DNA from: Paracyclopina nana
Taxonomy: Eukaryota; Arthropoda; Copepoda; Cyclopoida; Cyclopettidae
Direction of reading: 5' to 3'
Assembly (NCBI GenBank): GCA_019096065.1
Contig: JAGUCH010000004.1
Coordinates: forward strand, 992,001-1,056,000
Length of the DNA: 64,000 nucleotides
This document shows, one piece after another, positions 11,760 to 22,018 of the stretch (the stretch's first letter is position 1; each line of letters opens with the position of its first letter). Under the pieces are notes generated by a model. It did not search any database and was not told where the DNA came from. It was given only the letters and a program-made list of their open reading frames with translations. Made by a program: the position numbers and the translations under genes.

Positions 11760-12306
11760 GTCTCAGGTGATACTGCAAGTCTCAGTAGATACTGCGAGTC
11801 TCAGTAGATACTGCGAGTCTCAGTAGATACTGCGAGTCTCAGTAGATACTGCGAGTCTCAGTAGATACTGCAAGTCTCAGTAGATACTGCAAGTCTCAGT
11901 AGATACTGCAAGTCTCAGTAGATACTGCAAGTCTCAGTAGATACTGCAAGTCTCAGTAGATACTGCAAGTCTCAGTAGATACTGCAAGTCTCAGTAGATA
12001 CTGCAAGTCTCAGTAGATACTGCAAGTCTCAGTAGATACTGCAAGTCTCAATGCTGAATGTCTCAGTAAACACTGAAGGTCTCAGTAGATACTGCAAGTC
12101 TCAGTAGAGACTGCAAGTCTCAGTAGATACTGCAAGTCTTAGTAGATGCTACAAGTCTTAGTAGATGCTACAAGTCTTAGTAGATGCTACAAGTCTTAGT
12201 AGATGCTACAAGTCTTAGTAGATGCTACAAGTCTTAGTAGATGCTACAAGTCTTAGTAGATGCTACAAGTCTCAGTAGATTTTGCAAGTCTCAGTAGATA
12301 CTGCAT
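11760..12306 (+). repeat. 19-bp tandem repeat array, about 28 copies
   Basis: Near-perfect head-to-tail array of ctcagtagatactgcaagt. Variants come in blocks: first a run ending cgagt, then a long run ending caagt, an irregular stretch at about 12045-12130, then eight or so copies of cttagtagatgctacaagt. Block-wise variants indicate local unit expansion. No coding function. Confidence 0.95.
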
Positions 12307-13329
12307 GTCACAGTGTAGATACTAAACACTGCTTCCTGAAAGACAAATGCATGTCTCCGACTCTCTGTTGCTGCACATTTGAGGAATTTTTGTCTCACTC
12401 AGAAGCAGCACTTATCATAAGCCTTAATTATGCGAAGGAGTCACAAAAACCAAGTAAACTGAACTCAGTGTCCTTAGAGCTAGCATCGAAATGATTTCAT
12501 GCAGGCTTGCCCCGCCACCGCCTCATAAGACTCCATGCCAGGCCTAAAGAACTAGTGCGCTATGGTGGGCCAAAAATTGGGCCTCTGCAGAGAATGTGAT
12601 CGAAAATACCCAAGCTAAATTGAAATCAGAGAAAAACGAAAAAATATCCAACAGACAGACCAAAATGGCGATGAAATATAACTTCATGACATATGAAGTT
12701 TTATATTTTGTATTTGGCAGTACTATGATCAATTTGAATTGAGCTTAAGCGAAGAGAGAAAGTTGTTAAGTGGCCTTTGATGAAAGCGCTCGGGTCGCCA
12801 TGAAGATAAACAAATGATTTTTTTGAGGCTTTAAAGTCCGCCAAATGGCAGGGAGGTAAATTGGTGAAACCGTGAGTTTGTGATAAGAAAAACCTACAAG
12901 AAGGCCGCTACAGCCTTTAATTGCACGTTCAGATCGAAGCATCGTGAATTTGAAGAGAAAATCGAGTCTTGCCCGATCCAGCATTGGTCTGTGTGATCGA
13001 GTTTGTCTGCTGTTCATCCATTTCTGTGTGCGGAGAATTTTTTCAATAGAGCAGCAGCGTCAATCAATGATTGTTGCTGATTTGTCAACAGTTTGTGCAA
13101 GTTGTTGTCACTCGTACACTCCAAAGTCAATATCAACGTGAACAGCGAGGTTGGCACATAGTACGTTGTTTGGCTTATCGCTGAGTTGATCTGATCATCA
13201 AACAAGTTATGATGATGGAAGAGCTGTGCCGGTTTTCTCTGCTGATGCGCAGTTAGCAAGCTGCCATTGAGCAATTTTCCCATTAAATCGGGCCTCAAAA
13301 TGACGTGACAAAAGTGGGTGAGCAACATC
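12307..13329. other. Intergenic and STK11 5' region
   Basis: About 1 kb, no convincing ORF on either strand. The last few hundred bases are more GC-rich and are probably the STK11 promoter and 5' UTR. Confidence 0.5.
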
Positions 13330-14712
13330 ATGGAAATCAGCGAAGAAGCGGCCGCGACGGGAAATGGCAAGGCCAACTTCAAAGTGGGCGTGGATAATTC
13401 GCCCGAATTGGTGCACGAATTCCACTTCTCATTGTCACACCGAAGGCCTACCGATGATGACGGCTTTGGAGAAGTCCTCGACTTCGAAGAGGACGATCTG
13501 GGATTCACCTGGGGCGGTGAAGACGGTGATTTCTGCAATCAGGACGGGCTGTCAAATCTGATTGCCATTGAACGGGTTGACTCGAGGGACGTTGTATTTG
13601 ACAACCGGCCCAAAAAGACTAAAATACTGGGTAAATATGTCATGGGCGATGTCCTGGGTGAGGGCTCCTATGCCAAAGTGAAAGAGTGCATCGAGGAAGA
13701 CACGCTTTGTCGGCGAGCCATCAAAATAATGAAGCGTAAAAAGCTCAAAAAGATCCCCAATGGGGAGGCGAATGTGCAACGGGAAATCGAGCTTGTCCGC
13801 AGCCTCAAGCATCCGAACGTGATGCAGCTCATGGAGGTGTTTTACAATGAAGAGAAGGGCAAAATCTACATGGTCCTCGAGTACTGCTGTGCAGTCCTCA
13901 AGGACATGCTCGATCAGTCTCCGATGAAAAAGTTCCCTGGCTGGCAAGCCCATTTCTACTTTAACCAGTTGATGACAGGCCTTGAATACTTACACTCGCA
14001 CGGCATCATCCATAAGGACATCAAGCCTGGCAACCTCCTCTTGGATACAGCAGGCGTACTCAAAATCGCAGATTTTGGTGTGGCTGAGCAGCTCGATTTG
14101 TTTGCTCCCTCCGACATCATCACCACATCTCAGGGCACGCCTGCTTTCCAGCCTCCGGAGATTGCTCAGGGCGCCTCGGAATTTTCAGGCTTCAAGCTTG
14201 ACATCTGGAGCTCTGGCATCACGCTCTACAACTTTGTCACTGGCATCTACCCTTTCGAGGGGGAGACCATTTTCAGGCTGTTTGAAAACATTGCCAAGGG
14301 CGAGTTCTCAGTGCCCAGAAACGACGTGGATCCCCTGCTGGAGAGCCTCATCAGGGGCATGCTGGCCACCCTGCCTGAGGAGAGGCTGAGCTTGCTCCAA
14401 GTCAGAGAGCACGATTGGCTTAAAAAGCATCACCCGTGCACCTCTCCCCCTGTGACCATAACTCCAACTGGTGACGACCAGACACTTTCGACCACTGTGC
14501 TGCCCTACCTGGTGGACTTGCACATGCCCCCCTCGAAAACAGTGAGTCTCATGGAGCAACCCTACATCACAGAGCATGACTTGAGGAAACACGAGAGACA
14601 TTTGCAAGCCGAGGCTGCAGCTCTGGTCAACCCCACGCTGGGATCCAGGAGGAACAGCAAAACTACCAAGTGCATTAAAGTCAAAAAGATGACTGGCTGT
14701 TCAGTGTCCTGA
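13330..14712 (+). CDS. STK11: Ser/Thr kinase STK11 (LKB1)
   Basis: Master kinase upstream of AMPK-family kinases. Intronless ORF of 460 aa. Kinase domain from about residue 100: glycine loop [10 protein letters not shown], the VAIK-type Lys in [13 protein letters not shown], catalytic [11 protein letters not shown] (Lys instead of Arg in HRD, as in known LKB1), DFG in [11 protein letters not shown], and [15 protein letters not shown] at the activation segment. The C-terminus has RRNSK, equivalent in position to the phosphorylated RRLS of vertebrate LKB1, a basic stretch, and ends Cys-Ser-Val-Ser, a CaaX box predicted to be farnesylated. Start: ATG at 13330 (ATCATGG); the frame runs upstream without another ATG. 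The 3' end converges on ANAPC15. Confidence 0.95.
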   Translation: MEISEEAAATGNGKANFKVGVDNSPELVHEFHFSLSHRRPTDDDGFGEVLDFEEDDLGFTWGGEDGDFCNQDGLSNLIAIERVDSRDVVFDNRPKKTKILGKYVMGDVLGEGSYAKVKECIEEDTLCRRAIKIMKRKKLKKIPNGEANVQREIELVRSLKHPNVMQLMEVFYNEEKGKIYMVLEYCCAVLKDMLDQSPMKKFPGWQAHFYFNQLMTGLEYLHSHGIIHKDIKPGNLLLDTAGVLKIADFGVAEQLDLFAPSDIITTSQGTPAFQPPEIAQGASEFSGFKLDIWSSGITLYNFVTGIYPFEGETIFRLFENIAKGEFSVPRNDVDPLLESLIRGMLATLPEERLSLLQVREHDWLKKHHPCTSPPVTITPTGDDQTLSTTVLPYLVDLHMPPSKTVSLMEQPYITEHDLRKHERHLQAEAAALVNPTLGSRRNSKTTKCIKVKKMTGCSVS

Positions 14713-14933
14713 TGTACGGAGATCTGGTGACTCGAAATTCATTCTTGGAGGATCATCCCATTGCATACATACGTAGAAGACTGATTCAAACATAGAGTGC
14801 ATCATCATCTTATTTCATAGTTTTGCAGCCACCCTTTTTTGTCCCATTTTGAAAGTGCTACTGTATACTTTATTCACATCAACAAGACATGATTATAATT
14901 ATCGTTGAAATGCAACTAGACGCTGAATTTCAT

Positions 14934-15358
14934 TCAACCTCCGCCGCCCACTCCTTCCGTTCTGCTGCCAGATGAGCCGAAATTCATGTCCATTTCTGCG
15001 TCATCTTCCTCATCGTGTGACACAGAGTCGTCGTTGTCATCATTGTCATTGCAGTTGTCATCATCATCGTCTTCTTCCTCCTCGTCGTCGTCATCAGTTT
15101 CGGGACCAGTTTTACCTGAACATTTAACATTTTGGAGAAAAACTACCAAGTCAAGGGAAATAAACTATGAGTACCTATTGGGAGAAGAGTAGAGTCTTTT
15201 TCGCCCAAGGATTTCAGCCAAGCTGAGTGTTCTTTCTCAAGTTTGGTCAATTCTTGGTTTTCATCTTGAGGCACGTCGACTTTGAGCCAGAGTGGATCAA
15301 CCAGACGGGGCATCAGTGATGGGAAGAGGGGATTTGACGCTGCCAACGAAAACGTCAT
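14934..15358 (-). CDS. ANAPC15: Anaphase-promoting complex subunit 15
   Basis: Small APC/C subunit that helps mitotic-checkpoint-complex turnover. Exons 15358-15175 and 15115-14934 (59-nt intron) join across a split Gly codon to 121 aa, the length I recall for the human protein. The N-terminal half has the family core LFPSLMPRLVDPLWLKVDVP and then LEKEHSAWLKSLGEKDSTLLPIG. The C-terminal half is the expected very acidic, low-complexity Asp/Glu tail, ending in a Gly run. The opposite strand shows an artefactual Ser-rich ORF over this tail. Confidence 0.9.
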
Positions 15359-15828
15359 TCTCTGATTTTCTGCTCACAGGGTATTTGAATTGTTTTTATT
15401 TCAATTCTACAGTCTGCACTCTGCAGTGCACCCAGGCAATTTGACGACAAATTGCTCAAGTCGATTTGTAAAAAGCCAAACAGTTGCTCTTATTTTATTC
15501 TCTTTTTTTTTTACTTTGCCTTGGCGAATTCGATTCGTGGCTTCTCTAACTTAACGCTTTTAATGATTCTTTTGTTCAAAATGATCAAATATGAACTGGA
15601 ATGATTATCTTTTAAAAAACTACACAGCTTACTTTCAAGATGATCTACCCCGATAGAGAATATTAAGCCATTTTCAACTTCATATGGCAGCATATTGCTT
15701 CAATCGTGCTCAATGTGAGCTCAATTTCTGGCAAATTTTGTTGAAAAAGTTGCTTGAGCTCTTTAAAGAATTGTTAGAAATGTTAAATTTGGTATTTATT
15801 TTTGTATTTCCGACCTGGTGTATAACAA
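15359..15828. other. Intergenic between ANAPC15 and tRNA-Leu
   Basis: 470 bp, AT-rich. Contains the ANAPC15 promoter on the minus strand. No other feature seen. Confidence 0.5.
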
Positions 15829-15943
15829 GTCAGGATGGCCGAGCGGTCTAAGGCGCCAGACTCAAGAGATAGACTCTTCGCTTCAGTGAAGTGAGCATTC
15901 TGGTCCACGAATGTGGGCGTGGGTTCAAATCCCACTTCTGACA
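15829..15943 (+). tRNA. tRNA-Leu(CAA) with intron
   Basis: Acceptor stem GTCAGGA pairs with TTCTGAC, discriminator A. The A-box lies in TGGCCGAGCGGTCTAAGGCG, a class II tRNA-Leu hallmark. Anticodon stem CCAGA/TCTGG with anticodon CAA. An intron of about 31 nt follows CAAG and is itself GC-balanced and able to fold. The long variable arm is GGTCCACGAATGTGGGC-like, and the T-arm/B-box is GGGTTCAAATCCC. A T-run follows within 8 nt and would terminate RNA polymerase III. Intron-containing tRNA-Leu(CAA) genes are common in animals. Confidence 0.96.
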
Positions 15944-16408
15944 ATACCTTTTTTCCACTTTCATTACTTTTTATGCTTCAACTCCATTCCTAGCTTTTCT
16001 CTTTGTTTTATGTGAACTCTTTGCAAAGCCTAAAAATCAAAATTTTTGAACAGCAAGGAGCTGCTAAAATTCCGCCAAAGCGACGCGGTCATAATCTAAG
16101 ATCGAGCTTTGTTTTCAAAGGCTTAAAAAATGGAAATTTCCTTATTTCAAGTTTTTGCCCTATGTTATAATCAAACATATTAATGTTGAAAAGTGAGGGA
16201 AAATATTTCTCAAATAATTCTTAAAATAGAAAAGAGATAAAAAACGTGACATTTTGATTTATGGACGCCATTTTACCGAGCTTGACTTAAACTCGGTCAA
16301 ATTTCGTCCGCTTTGCGCTGTTAGCAGTGAATTCAGGATTGCGACGCCGCCAAAGCCAACCTCCGTAGTCCGTACGAAGAAACAGCAAGCAACAGAAATA
16401 ACTTCAAA
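15944..16408. other. Upstream region of the lola-like gene
   Basis: 465 bp; the tRNA terminator T-run is at its left end and the lola-like 5' UTR at the right. No other feature seen. Confidence 0.5.
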
Positions 16409-17087
16409 ATGGGCTCCGCTCCACCCGGAGAAGAGCTGTGCCTTCGTTGGAATGACTTTGAGTCTATCCTATCTCGGTCATTCAGTGAAATGCGCCAAGA
16501 GTCGGACTTTTTCGACGTGAAAATCGCCTGCTTCGACGAGAAATCTGTGATGAAGACCATTCCCGCTCACAAAGTCGTGCTGTCCGCCTGTTCGCCCGTC
16601 TTCAAAGAGATTCTGCGCGGCATGACAATGGAGAAGAGTCCATTGATTTTCCTCCGAGGCATTTCCTACCACGAAGTGGAGGCCGTTTTGGACTTTATGT
16701 ACAACGGCCAAACGAAGGTTCAGCACACGGAGTTGGACGCGTTTCTGGCCGCGGCCGAAGATCTCAAGGTGCGAGGCTTGACCACAAGCGCCAACAACAA
16801 ATCTGAGCCCGAGCCGTCAACGTCTTCACGGAAGCGAGCTTCCGTGGCCTCGGAATCGGCGCCATCAGCGGCGGCAGAGTCGGGGAAAAAGGCCAAAAAA
16901 TCCAAGGCCGACTCGGTGGTGGTCAAGTCTGAGCAGCCTGAAAAGTACGCTGAAGAAGTGGATCTGGCTGACATTGGCGAGGACTCGTACCAGGACTATG
17001 ACGGAGCTGATTTAGAAGCTTATGACGAGAGCTCGTACCAGGAAGAAGGTGGAGCTGCCAATGACTTTTCTTCATCTGACAACAAAG
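16409..17087 (+). CDS. lola: Lola-like constant BTB exon
   Basis: Common 5' coding exon of a BTB zinc-finger transcription-factor locus. ATG at 16409. Residues about 8-120 form a TTK-type BTB domain: LCLRWNDFESILSRSF, FFDVKIAC, PAHKVVLSACSPVFKEIL, FLRGISYHEVEAVLDFMYNG and LDAFLAAAEDLKVRGLT. A Ser/Lys-rich linker with a likely nuclear signal (KKAKKSKAD) and an acidic Asp/Tyr-rich stretch follow. The exon ends at GACAACAAAG before GTAAAC, after codon position 1. Every intact downstream exon has an acceptor in the matching phase. Drosophila lola and mod(mdg4) share this architecture; the C2H2 ends favour lola. Exact orthology is an inference. Confidence 0.85.
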
Positions 17088-17401
17088 GTAAACCCTCTTT
17101 TCTTAATTTCGATTGTGCAAGGTAGGCTGTCGTATAACAAAAGGTTGATGGGGTAGCCTCGTTATAATTTCTGTGTTCATTGTTGTTGTCGTTGGTGTTG
17201 ACTCACGAAATGCCACGCGTCTTTTTTGAAGACTGCGTGAAGAAAATGACCAGAGAGTTCAACCATCCTCACTTGCCAACCACGCTGAAACTAAGATGTA
17301 TCCATATTGCGAAAATTGCGCACTTCCACAGAGAGCACAGAACTGCTGAGCACCAAGAAAGGCTGCTAAGGACTAACCTTCGGTACTAATCGTCGTTCCA
17401 G

Positions 17402-17703
17402 TTCCGACCGAACTCATGAGCCGCAAGGAGAGGCTCAAATGGATCGAGAGGCATATCATAGTTCAGCCTGGAAGTGGGCGGTTTATTTGTGCCGTCTGCA
17501 CCAAGGGATTCACGAGGAGAGACTCGTTGCAAAATCACTTTGAAAACTTCCACATGGACTTTGCGGGATACCAGTGCGACTATTGCGGCCAGCTGTTCAG
17601 TAGCAGAAATCACAAGCACGTCCACATTCACAAGCACCACCAAGAAGAGCATCGTCAGGCCAAAGTTGCCAAAAAGACCCAGCAGCCACAACAATCTTCT
17701 TAA
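17402..17703 (+). CDS. Alternative zinc-finger exon 1 of the lola-like locus
   Basis: Acceptor ...CGTTCCAG ends at 17401. Joining the constant exon gives a split Val codon, then PTELMSRKERLKWIERHI. Two C2H2 fingers: CAVC-x12-H-x4-H (CTKGFTRRDSLQN region) and CDYC-x12-H-x4-H. Ends with a basic/Gln tail and TAA. It is the closest exon to the constant part, and closely related to exon 17623-19939 of the array in its HFENFHMDF linker. Confidence 0.85.
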
Positions 17704-17747
17704 ATTGTTCATACGAGAGCATGAAAACCACATCTTTTGAATTCCAG

Positions 17748-18019
17748 CCTTCAGTGATCGAAAGGCAAGGTTGGAATGGATGCGGGAACATACCATAGAG
17801 CAAGATGATGGCAAATTGGCCTGCTCACTCTGTTTAAAATCCTACTCAAGGAGGGACTCGTTGATCGCCCATTTTGTGGGCACTCACTTGGGAGGCATGG
17901 AGTGCGTACATTGTGGGGCAAAGCTCACAGGTCGTTCAAGTTTGCGTAGCCACATCTTAAAGAACCACCCTCAAGAGCATCATAAAAGGGTGGCTTTGCG
18001 AGCCAAACCGCGACTCTAA
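17748..18019 (+). CDS. Alternative zinc-finger exon 2 of the lola-like locus
   Basis: Acceptor GAATTCCAG ends at 17747; split Ala codon, then FSDRKARLEWMREH. Two fingers: CSLC...HFVGTH and CVHCGAKL...HILKNH. Intact. This is the parent-like copy of the two broken exons immediately downstream. Confidence 0.83.
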
Positions 18020-18071
18020 TTTTGGAGAAGCAATACAAGAATTTCAATTGGATCCAAAGTTTGAATTCCAG

Positions 18072-18316
18072 CCTTCGGCCAATGAAAAGCAGGATTGTGC
18101 CGAATGCGAAAACATAACATTGAACAAGATGATGGCACACTTCCCTGCTCGCTGTGTCTAAAATCCTACTCAAGGAAGGACTCGATAATTGCCCATTTTG
18201 TGGGCACTCACTTATTAGTCAAGGAGTGCGTACATTGTGGGGCAAAGCTCTCAAGCTTGCGTAGCCACATCTTAAAGAACCACCCTCACGAGCACCATAA
18301 AAGGGTGGCTTTGTGA
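18072..18316 (+). pseudogene. Broken zinc-finger exon A (nonsense after splice site)
   Basis: Tandem duplicate of the exon at 17748. It keeps the acceptor GAATTCCAG and the phase, but the fourth full codon is TGA (18083-18085) where the parent has CGA. The second finger has lost six or so residues (CGAKLSSLRSH against CGAKLTGRSSLRSH). If spliced in, it would truncate the protein just after the constant region, removing both fingers. Confidence 0.75.
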
Positions 18317-18374
18317 CTCTAATTTTGGATAAGCAATACAAGAATTTGAATTTGATCCTAAGTTCGAGTTCCAG

Positions 18375-18604
18375 CCTTCGGTCAATGAAAAGCAGGATTG
18401 TGCTGAATGCAAAAACATAACATTAAACAAGATGATGGCACACTTGCCTGCTGGCTCTGTTTAAAATCCTACTCTAGGAAGGACTCGTTTATCTCCCATT
18501 TTGTGGGCACTCACTTATTAGTCATGGCGCGTGTACATTGTGGTGCAAAGCTCACAGGTCGTGCAAGCAAGAGCAACTCCACTACTCTGATTTTAAAGCA
18601 ATAG
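18375..18604 (+). pseudogene. Broken zinc-finger exon B (two nonsense codons, damaged finger)
   Basis: Second tandem duplicate of the exon at 17748. It shares the TGA of copy A (18086-18088) and adds another TGA before ATGCAAAAAC. The second finger has lost its first Cys (ARVHCG against ECVHCG) and is truncated. The shared first nonsense suggests copies A and B derive from one already-dead duplicate. Confidence 0.77.
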
Positions 18605-18660
18605 ATGACTTTGTAGAATTTAAATGGATCCAAGGGCATCACGCATCTTTTAAATTCCAG

Positions 18661-18932
18661 CTTCAAATGACATGGACCGAGTGGATAAGTTTAAGTGGAT
18701 GCAAGAGCACACTATTATCGAAGGTGACAAGTTCATCTGCTCGCTGTGTACAAGATCGTACACAAGGAGGGACACCTTGCATAGCCACTTTGAGGGCGCC
18801 CATTTTGAGGGCTATCAATGCATGTTTTGCGGGGTCAAAGTCAGCAGTCGGGCGGTGCGATCGTATCACGTCAAAAGATATCATCCGGAAGAGCATAAAT
18901 TGGCCAAAACTAAGGCCTCTCGAAGAACATGA
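18661..18932 (+). CDS. Alternative zinc-finger exon 3 of the lola-like locus
   Basis: Acceptor TTAAATTCCAG ends at 18660; split Ala codon then SNDMDRVDKFKWMQEHTI. Two fingers: CSLCTRSYTRRDTLHSH and CMFCGVKVSSRAVRSYH. Basic end KTKASRRT. The stop overlaps the non-coding start of the next exon's region. Confidence 0.84.
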
Positions 18933-19007
18933 AATCGCTTAATTACCGCCCCCAAAATGCGAGAGCAAGCAAGCCCTTGAATTTTTCACCATCACCCACT
19001 TTTCCAG

Positions 19008-19273
19008 CAGCGCCCATCAATCGATTTGAAAGGATGGAGTGGATCAAGAGCCGCATCATTATCGAGTCCGGACGATACATTTGCGCTCAGTGCAACAAAT
19101 CCTACACACGAAGAGACACACTGCATAACCACATTGAAGCGCTGCACTCGCAAGTGGCTGCCTATCCTTGCCCGTACTGTGGGCTGCCATTTGGCAGTAA
19201 AATGCACAGAAACGTCCACATAAGTCGCAAGCACAGAGAAGAGCACCAGCGGGCTAAATCTGAACATTTATAA
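19008..19273 (+). CDS. Alternative zinc-finger exon 4 of the lola-like locus
   Basis: Acceptor CACTTTTCCAG ends at 19007; split Ala codon, then APINRFERMEWIKSRI. Fingers CAQCNKSYTRRDTLHNH and CPYCGLPFGSKMHRNVH. Ends RAKSEHL. The open frame extends upstream of the acceptor by chance. Confidence 0.84.
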
Positions 19274-19353
19274 TTAAGGAGGGGAAAGTCTACGGCAAAA
19301 AATATATGCTATATTGATGACTCAGGAGGGGAGTTGAAATTCTCATTTTGCAG

Positions 19354-19607
19354 TTAGGATCAATAGCCGAGAGGAGCGAAACGCATGGGTGCAAGCGCAC
19401 ATGATCGAAGACTTTCGTAGCCGCAAACTTTTATGCGCCATCTGCTCGAAGGGCTTCACGAGGAAAGACTCGCTCGTCAACCACTTTGAAGTCTTCCACA
19501 TCATTTACGAGGGCGGCTACAAGTGCAGCCTTTGCGGCATGGCATTCAGTAGCAGAGGCCAAAAGAGCGTGCACATGGTGCGGAAGCACCGAGGCGAGCC
19601 GAAATAA
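19354..19607 (+). CDS. Alternative zinc-finger exon 5 of the lola-like locus
   Basis: Acceptor CATTTTGCAG ends at 19353; split Val codon, then RINSREERNAWVQAHMI. Fingers CAICSKGFTRKDSLVNH and CSLCGMAFSSRGQKSVH. Ends KHRGEPK. Confidence 0.84.
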
Positions 19608-19622
19608 CTATGATTCTTGCAG

Positions 19623-19939
19623 CGAATTATGCCATCGCCAAGGCCAAGATGGGCAGGAAGGAAAGGCTCAAGTGGATGGAGCAGCACATCAGCTTTGAGC
19701 CTTCGTCCGGCAAGTTCGTTTGCGCCGTGTGCGAGCGAAGCTTCACGCGCAAAGACTCGATGAAGAATCACTTTGAAAACTTCCACATGGACTTTGAGGG
19801 CTACCACTGCGATTATTGCGGCATTCTGCTCAAGAGCATGAACAACAAAAACGTGCATATTCACTACCATCACAAGGAAGAGCATCAGTTAGCCAAGGCT
19901 AGAATGAAAGGCGTCGAGATGGTGGCTCAAGATCAATAG
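19623..19939 (+). CDS. Alternative zinc-finger exon 6 of the lola-like locus
   Basis: Acceptor GATTCTTGCAG ends at 19622, only 15 nt after the previous stop codon; split Ala codon then NYAIAKAKMGRKERLKW. Fingers CAVCERSFTRKDSMKNH and CDYCGILLKSMNNKNVH. With a 15-nt spacer, the previous isoform's poly(A) site must lie inside this exon or beyond it. Confidence 0.85.
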
Positions 19940-19964
19940 TCGATGATTTGCTTTTGTTTTGTAG

Positions 19965-20287
19965 GAGGCAGTAGCAACAACCATCATCTTCTCCCCCAGT
20001 TGCCGCAGTTGCTAGATTTGAATTTCTCTGAACAACTGGACAAAAAGGAGCGGTGGAAGAGGCTGCGAGAATTGGCTGTGGACTGCATGGTTGGAGACTT
20101 AAAGAAAACCATGTGCAAGGTGTGCGAGGCCACCTTTGCCAACTCCTACACGACTGTCAGGCACATCGAGGCCACGCATCTGGGCCTGTTTGAATACATG
20201 TGTGACATTTGCGGCAAAGGATTCAAGACGCAAAGCCAGAAAGCTGACCATGTCAACAAAACGCACAAACGTCAAGGCCTTTTGTAA
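19965..20287 (+). CDS. Alternative zinc-finger exon 7 of the lola-like locus
   Basis: Acceptor TTGTTTTGTAG ends at 19964; split Gly codon, then a Gly/Ser/Asn/Leu leader before EQLDKKERWKRLREL. Fingers CKVCEATFANSYTTVRH and CDICGKGFKTQSQKADH. An AATAAA-like signal (aataaaag) is at about 20350. Confidence 0.84.
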
Positions 20288-20385
20288 TAAGCAATGTTTA
20301 CATTCTTTTACCTTTTGACGGACAAAAAATTAATGCTTCCCGAAACTATAATAAAAGATATTCAATATGAAGAATACAGTTGCAG

Positions 20386-20660
20386 ATGGGAAAAGTGAGC
20401 ACTCCGAGCTCCATCATCTCAGAGTTATGGCCTTGTTGGCACCAAAGTCGGTGAATGATGTGACAGTTTGGCAGTGCATTGAGTGTGGCGCCGCACATGC
20501 GAGCAGAAATCAGATGATCACCCACGTGGAGGCAAAGCACATCAATGACCCAACTGCACACACGTGCCGCGATTGCTCCAAACATTTCGTTTCCCTGAAT
20601 GCTCTCCGGATTCACAACACTCGATTCCATAGGAAAACTTTCGAGAACTATCAAATTTGA
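20386..20660 (+). CDS. Alternative zinc-finger exon 8 of the lola-like locus
   Basis: Acceptor CAGTTGCAG ends at 20385; split Asp codon, then GKSEHSELHHLRVM. Fingers CIECGAAHASRNQMITH and CRDCSKHFVSLNALRIH. The spacing between the fingers differs slightly from other exons (VEAKHINDPTAHT). Confidence 0.82.
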
Positions 20661-20687
20661 TGGCCAGCTCATTCCGTACAATTGCAG

Positions 20688-20983
20688 ATTTCCAATCGTT
20701 TTTCCTGACCCTGACGGCCTCAGAGAGACGAGAGAAGCTTGATCAGCTTGTCGCACCTCACCCCACTGAGGAGAGAACGTGGCTCTGCAAGTTCTGCCAT
20801 AAGGCCAACAAGCGCAAGATCAACATAATCGACCACATCGAGCGGATCCATTTGAGGATTGAGCAGTACGATTGCGGCTATTGCGACAAAAGGTTCACTA
20901 ATCAGAGCAACCGTAGAGTGCACATTCACAACCATCACCGCGAAGAGAATATGATGGCTAGAATCATGACAACTCAAGATTGA
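20688..20983 (+). CDS. Alternative zinc-finger exon 9 of the lola-like locus
   Basis: Acceptor CAATTGCAG ends at 20687; split Asp codon, then FQSFFLTLTASERREKL. Fingers CKFCHKANKRKINIIDH and CGYCDKRFTNQSNRRVH. Ends MTTQD. Only 27 nt separate the previous stop from this exon. Confidence 0.83.
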
Positions 20984-21053
20984 ACTCATTAATGCGAATA
21001 CTGTTTAATGCTTAGAAGAGTAGTCCCACTTCACTTAACCATCATTGTTCCAG

Positions 21054-21316
21054 ACTACATATCCATGAACTCGGTTGAGCGCAGGCAAAAGAGGCTCGAG
21101 ATGATCTTGAAAGATCCGGAATCCGGAAAGGAAATGTGCGCCCTCTGCGGAGCGAGCTTCGTCTACTCCAAAACACTGCATGACCACATAGACTCGAAGC
21201 ACTTTAAGCTCCTGGCGTACTCCTGCGAGATTTGTGGGCGCAAATTCACGAGTCGGGGCAACAAATATGTTCACGTGTCCACTTGCCACAGAGACGCAAA
21301 GAGACTCATGAAATGA
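21054..21316 (+). CDS. Alternative zinc-finger exon 10 of the lola-like locus
   Basis: Acceptor CATTGTTCCAG ends at 21053; split Asp codon, then YISMNSVERRQKRLEM. Fingers CALCGASFVYSKTLHDH and CEICGRKFTSRGNKYVH. Ends RLMK. Confidence 0.84.
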
Positions 21317-21352
21317 GAATCATCATCACTCGAATTTCAAATGTTGTTCCAG

Positions 21353-21666
21353 ACCTGGAGGCTTCAGATACTCGCCATAAGGCCGATGTCCACGCTCTGA
21401 TTGCCGAGGATCCGATGACGGGTTTGGAGTTCTGTGCAGTGTGCCAAGCCTCGTTCAAAGGCAAATATCCTTCCTACCGCAGAAGGCAACTCGTCAACCA
21501 TATTGAAAGCAAGCATATCAAACGGCTTGCTTACTCATGCAATGAATGTGGCAAGCGTTTCAACAGCCTGCAGAACAAATACACCCATGGCTCCATGTAC
21601 CATAGAAAGAAGCCCTCGGCCATTCCAGAATTGCATGTTAAAATTGAAACCAATGCTGGCAACTAG
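21353..21666 (+). CDS. Alternative zinc-finger exon 11 of the lola-like locus
   Basis: Acceptor ATGTTGTTCCAG ends at 21352; split Asp codon, then LEASDTRHKADVHALIAEDP. Finger 1 is a longer variant (CAVCQASFKGKYPSYRRRQLVNH, with an insertion in the finger), finger 2 is CNECGKRFNSLQNKYTH. Two partial copies follow immediately. AATAAA near 21675. Confidence 0.83.
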
Positions 21667-21699
21667 TTAAGTATGAATAAAGTACTAAAACAACCCTAT

Positions 21700-21985
21700 A
21701 GAATTGGTCTGATTGCTGAGGATCTGATGATGGGATTCGAATTCTATGCAATGTACTAAGCTATAGACATAGACAAATAAAATTCCTGTGTCATAAGACA
21801 ACTCATTTCACCACATTGAAAGCTAGCATATTTATTGACATACACACTTGCTCATTCAAAGAATGTGGCATGTGTTTCAACAGCCTGCAGAATAAATACA
21901 CCCATGGCTCCATGTACCATAGAAAGAAGCCCTCGACCATTCCAGAATTGCATGTTAAAATTGAAACCAATGCTGACAACTAGTT
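21700..21985 (+). pseudogene. Decayed, 5'-truncated copy of zinc-finger exon 11
   Basis: Begins at the equivalent of GLIAED in exon 11, so it lacks the acceptor and the leader. Contains an early stop (TAA after ATGTAC), internal deletions and loss of finger-1 Cys codons. The 3' third (YTHGSMYHRKKPS onward) is still almost identical to exon 11. Confidence 0.8.
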
Positions 21986-22018
21986 AAATATGAGTGTAAA
22001 GTACAAAAACAGCCCTAT

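Noticed and set aside
11534..12306. CRISPR-like array
   Set aside because: Units are directly adjacent with no spacers; it is a minisatellite in a eukaryotic genome.
14986..15192. Ser-rich ORF on the plus strand
   Set aside because: Antisense shadow of the Asp/Glu repeat of ANAPC15.
17180..17389. Open frame between the constant BTB exon and the first zinc-finger exon, with an HFHREH...EHQERL segment resembling the tail of a finger
   Set aside because: No Cys pairs, no phase-correct acceptor identified; at most a very old exon relic.
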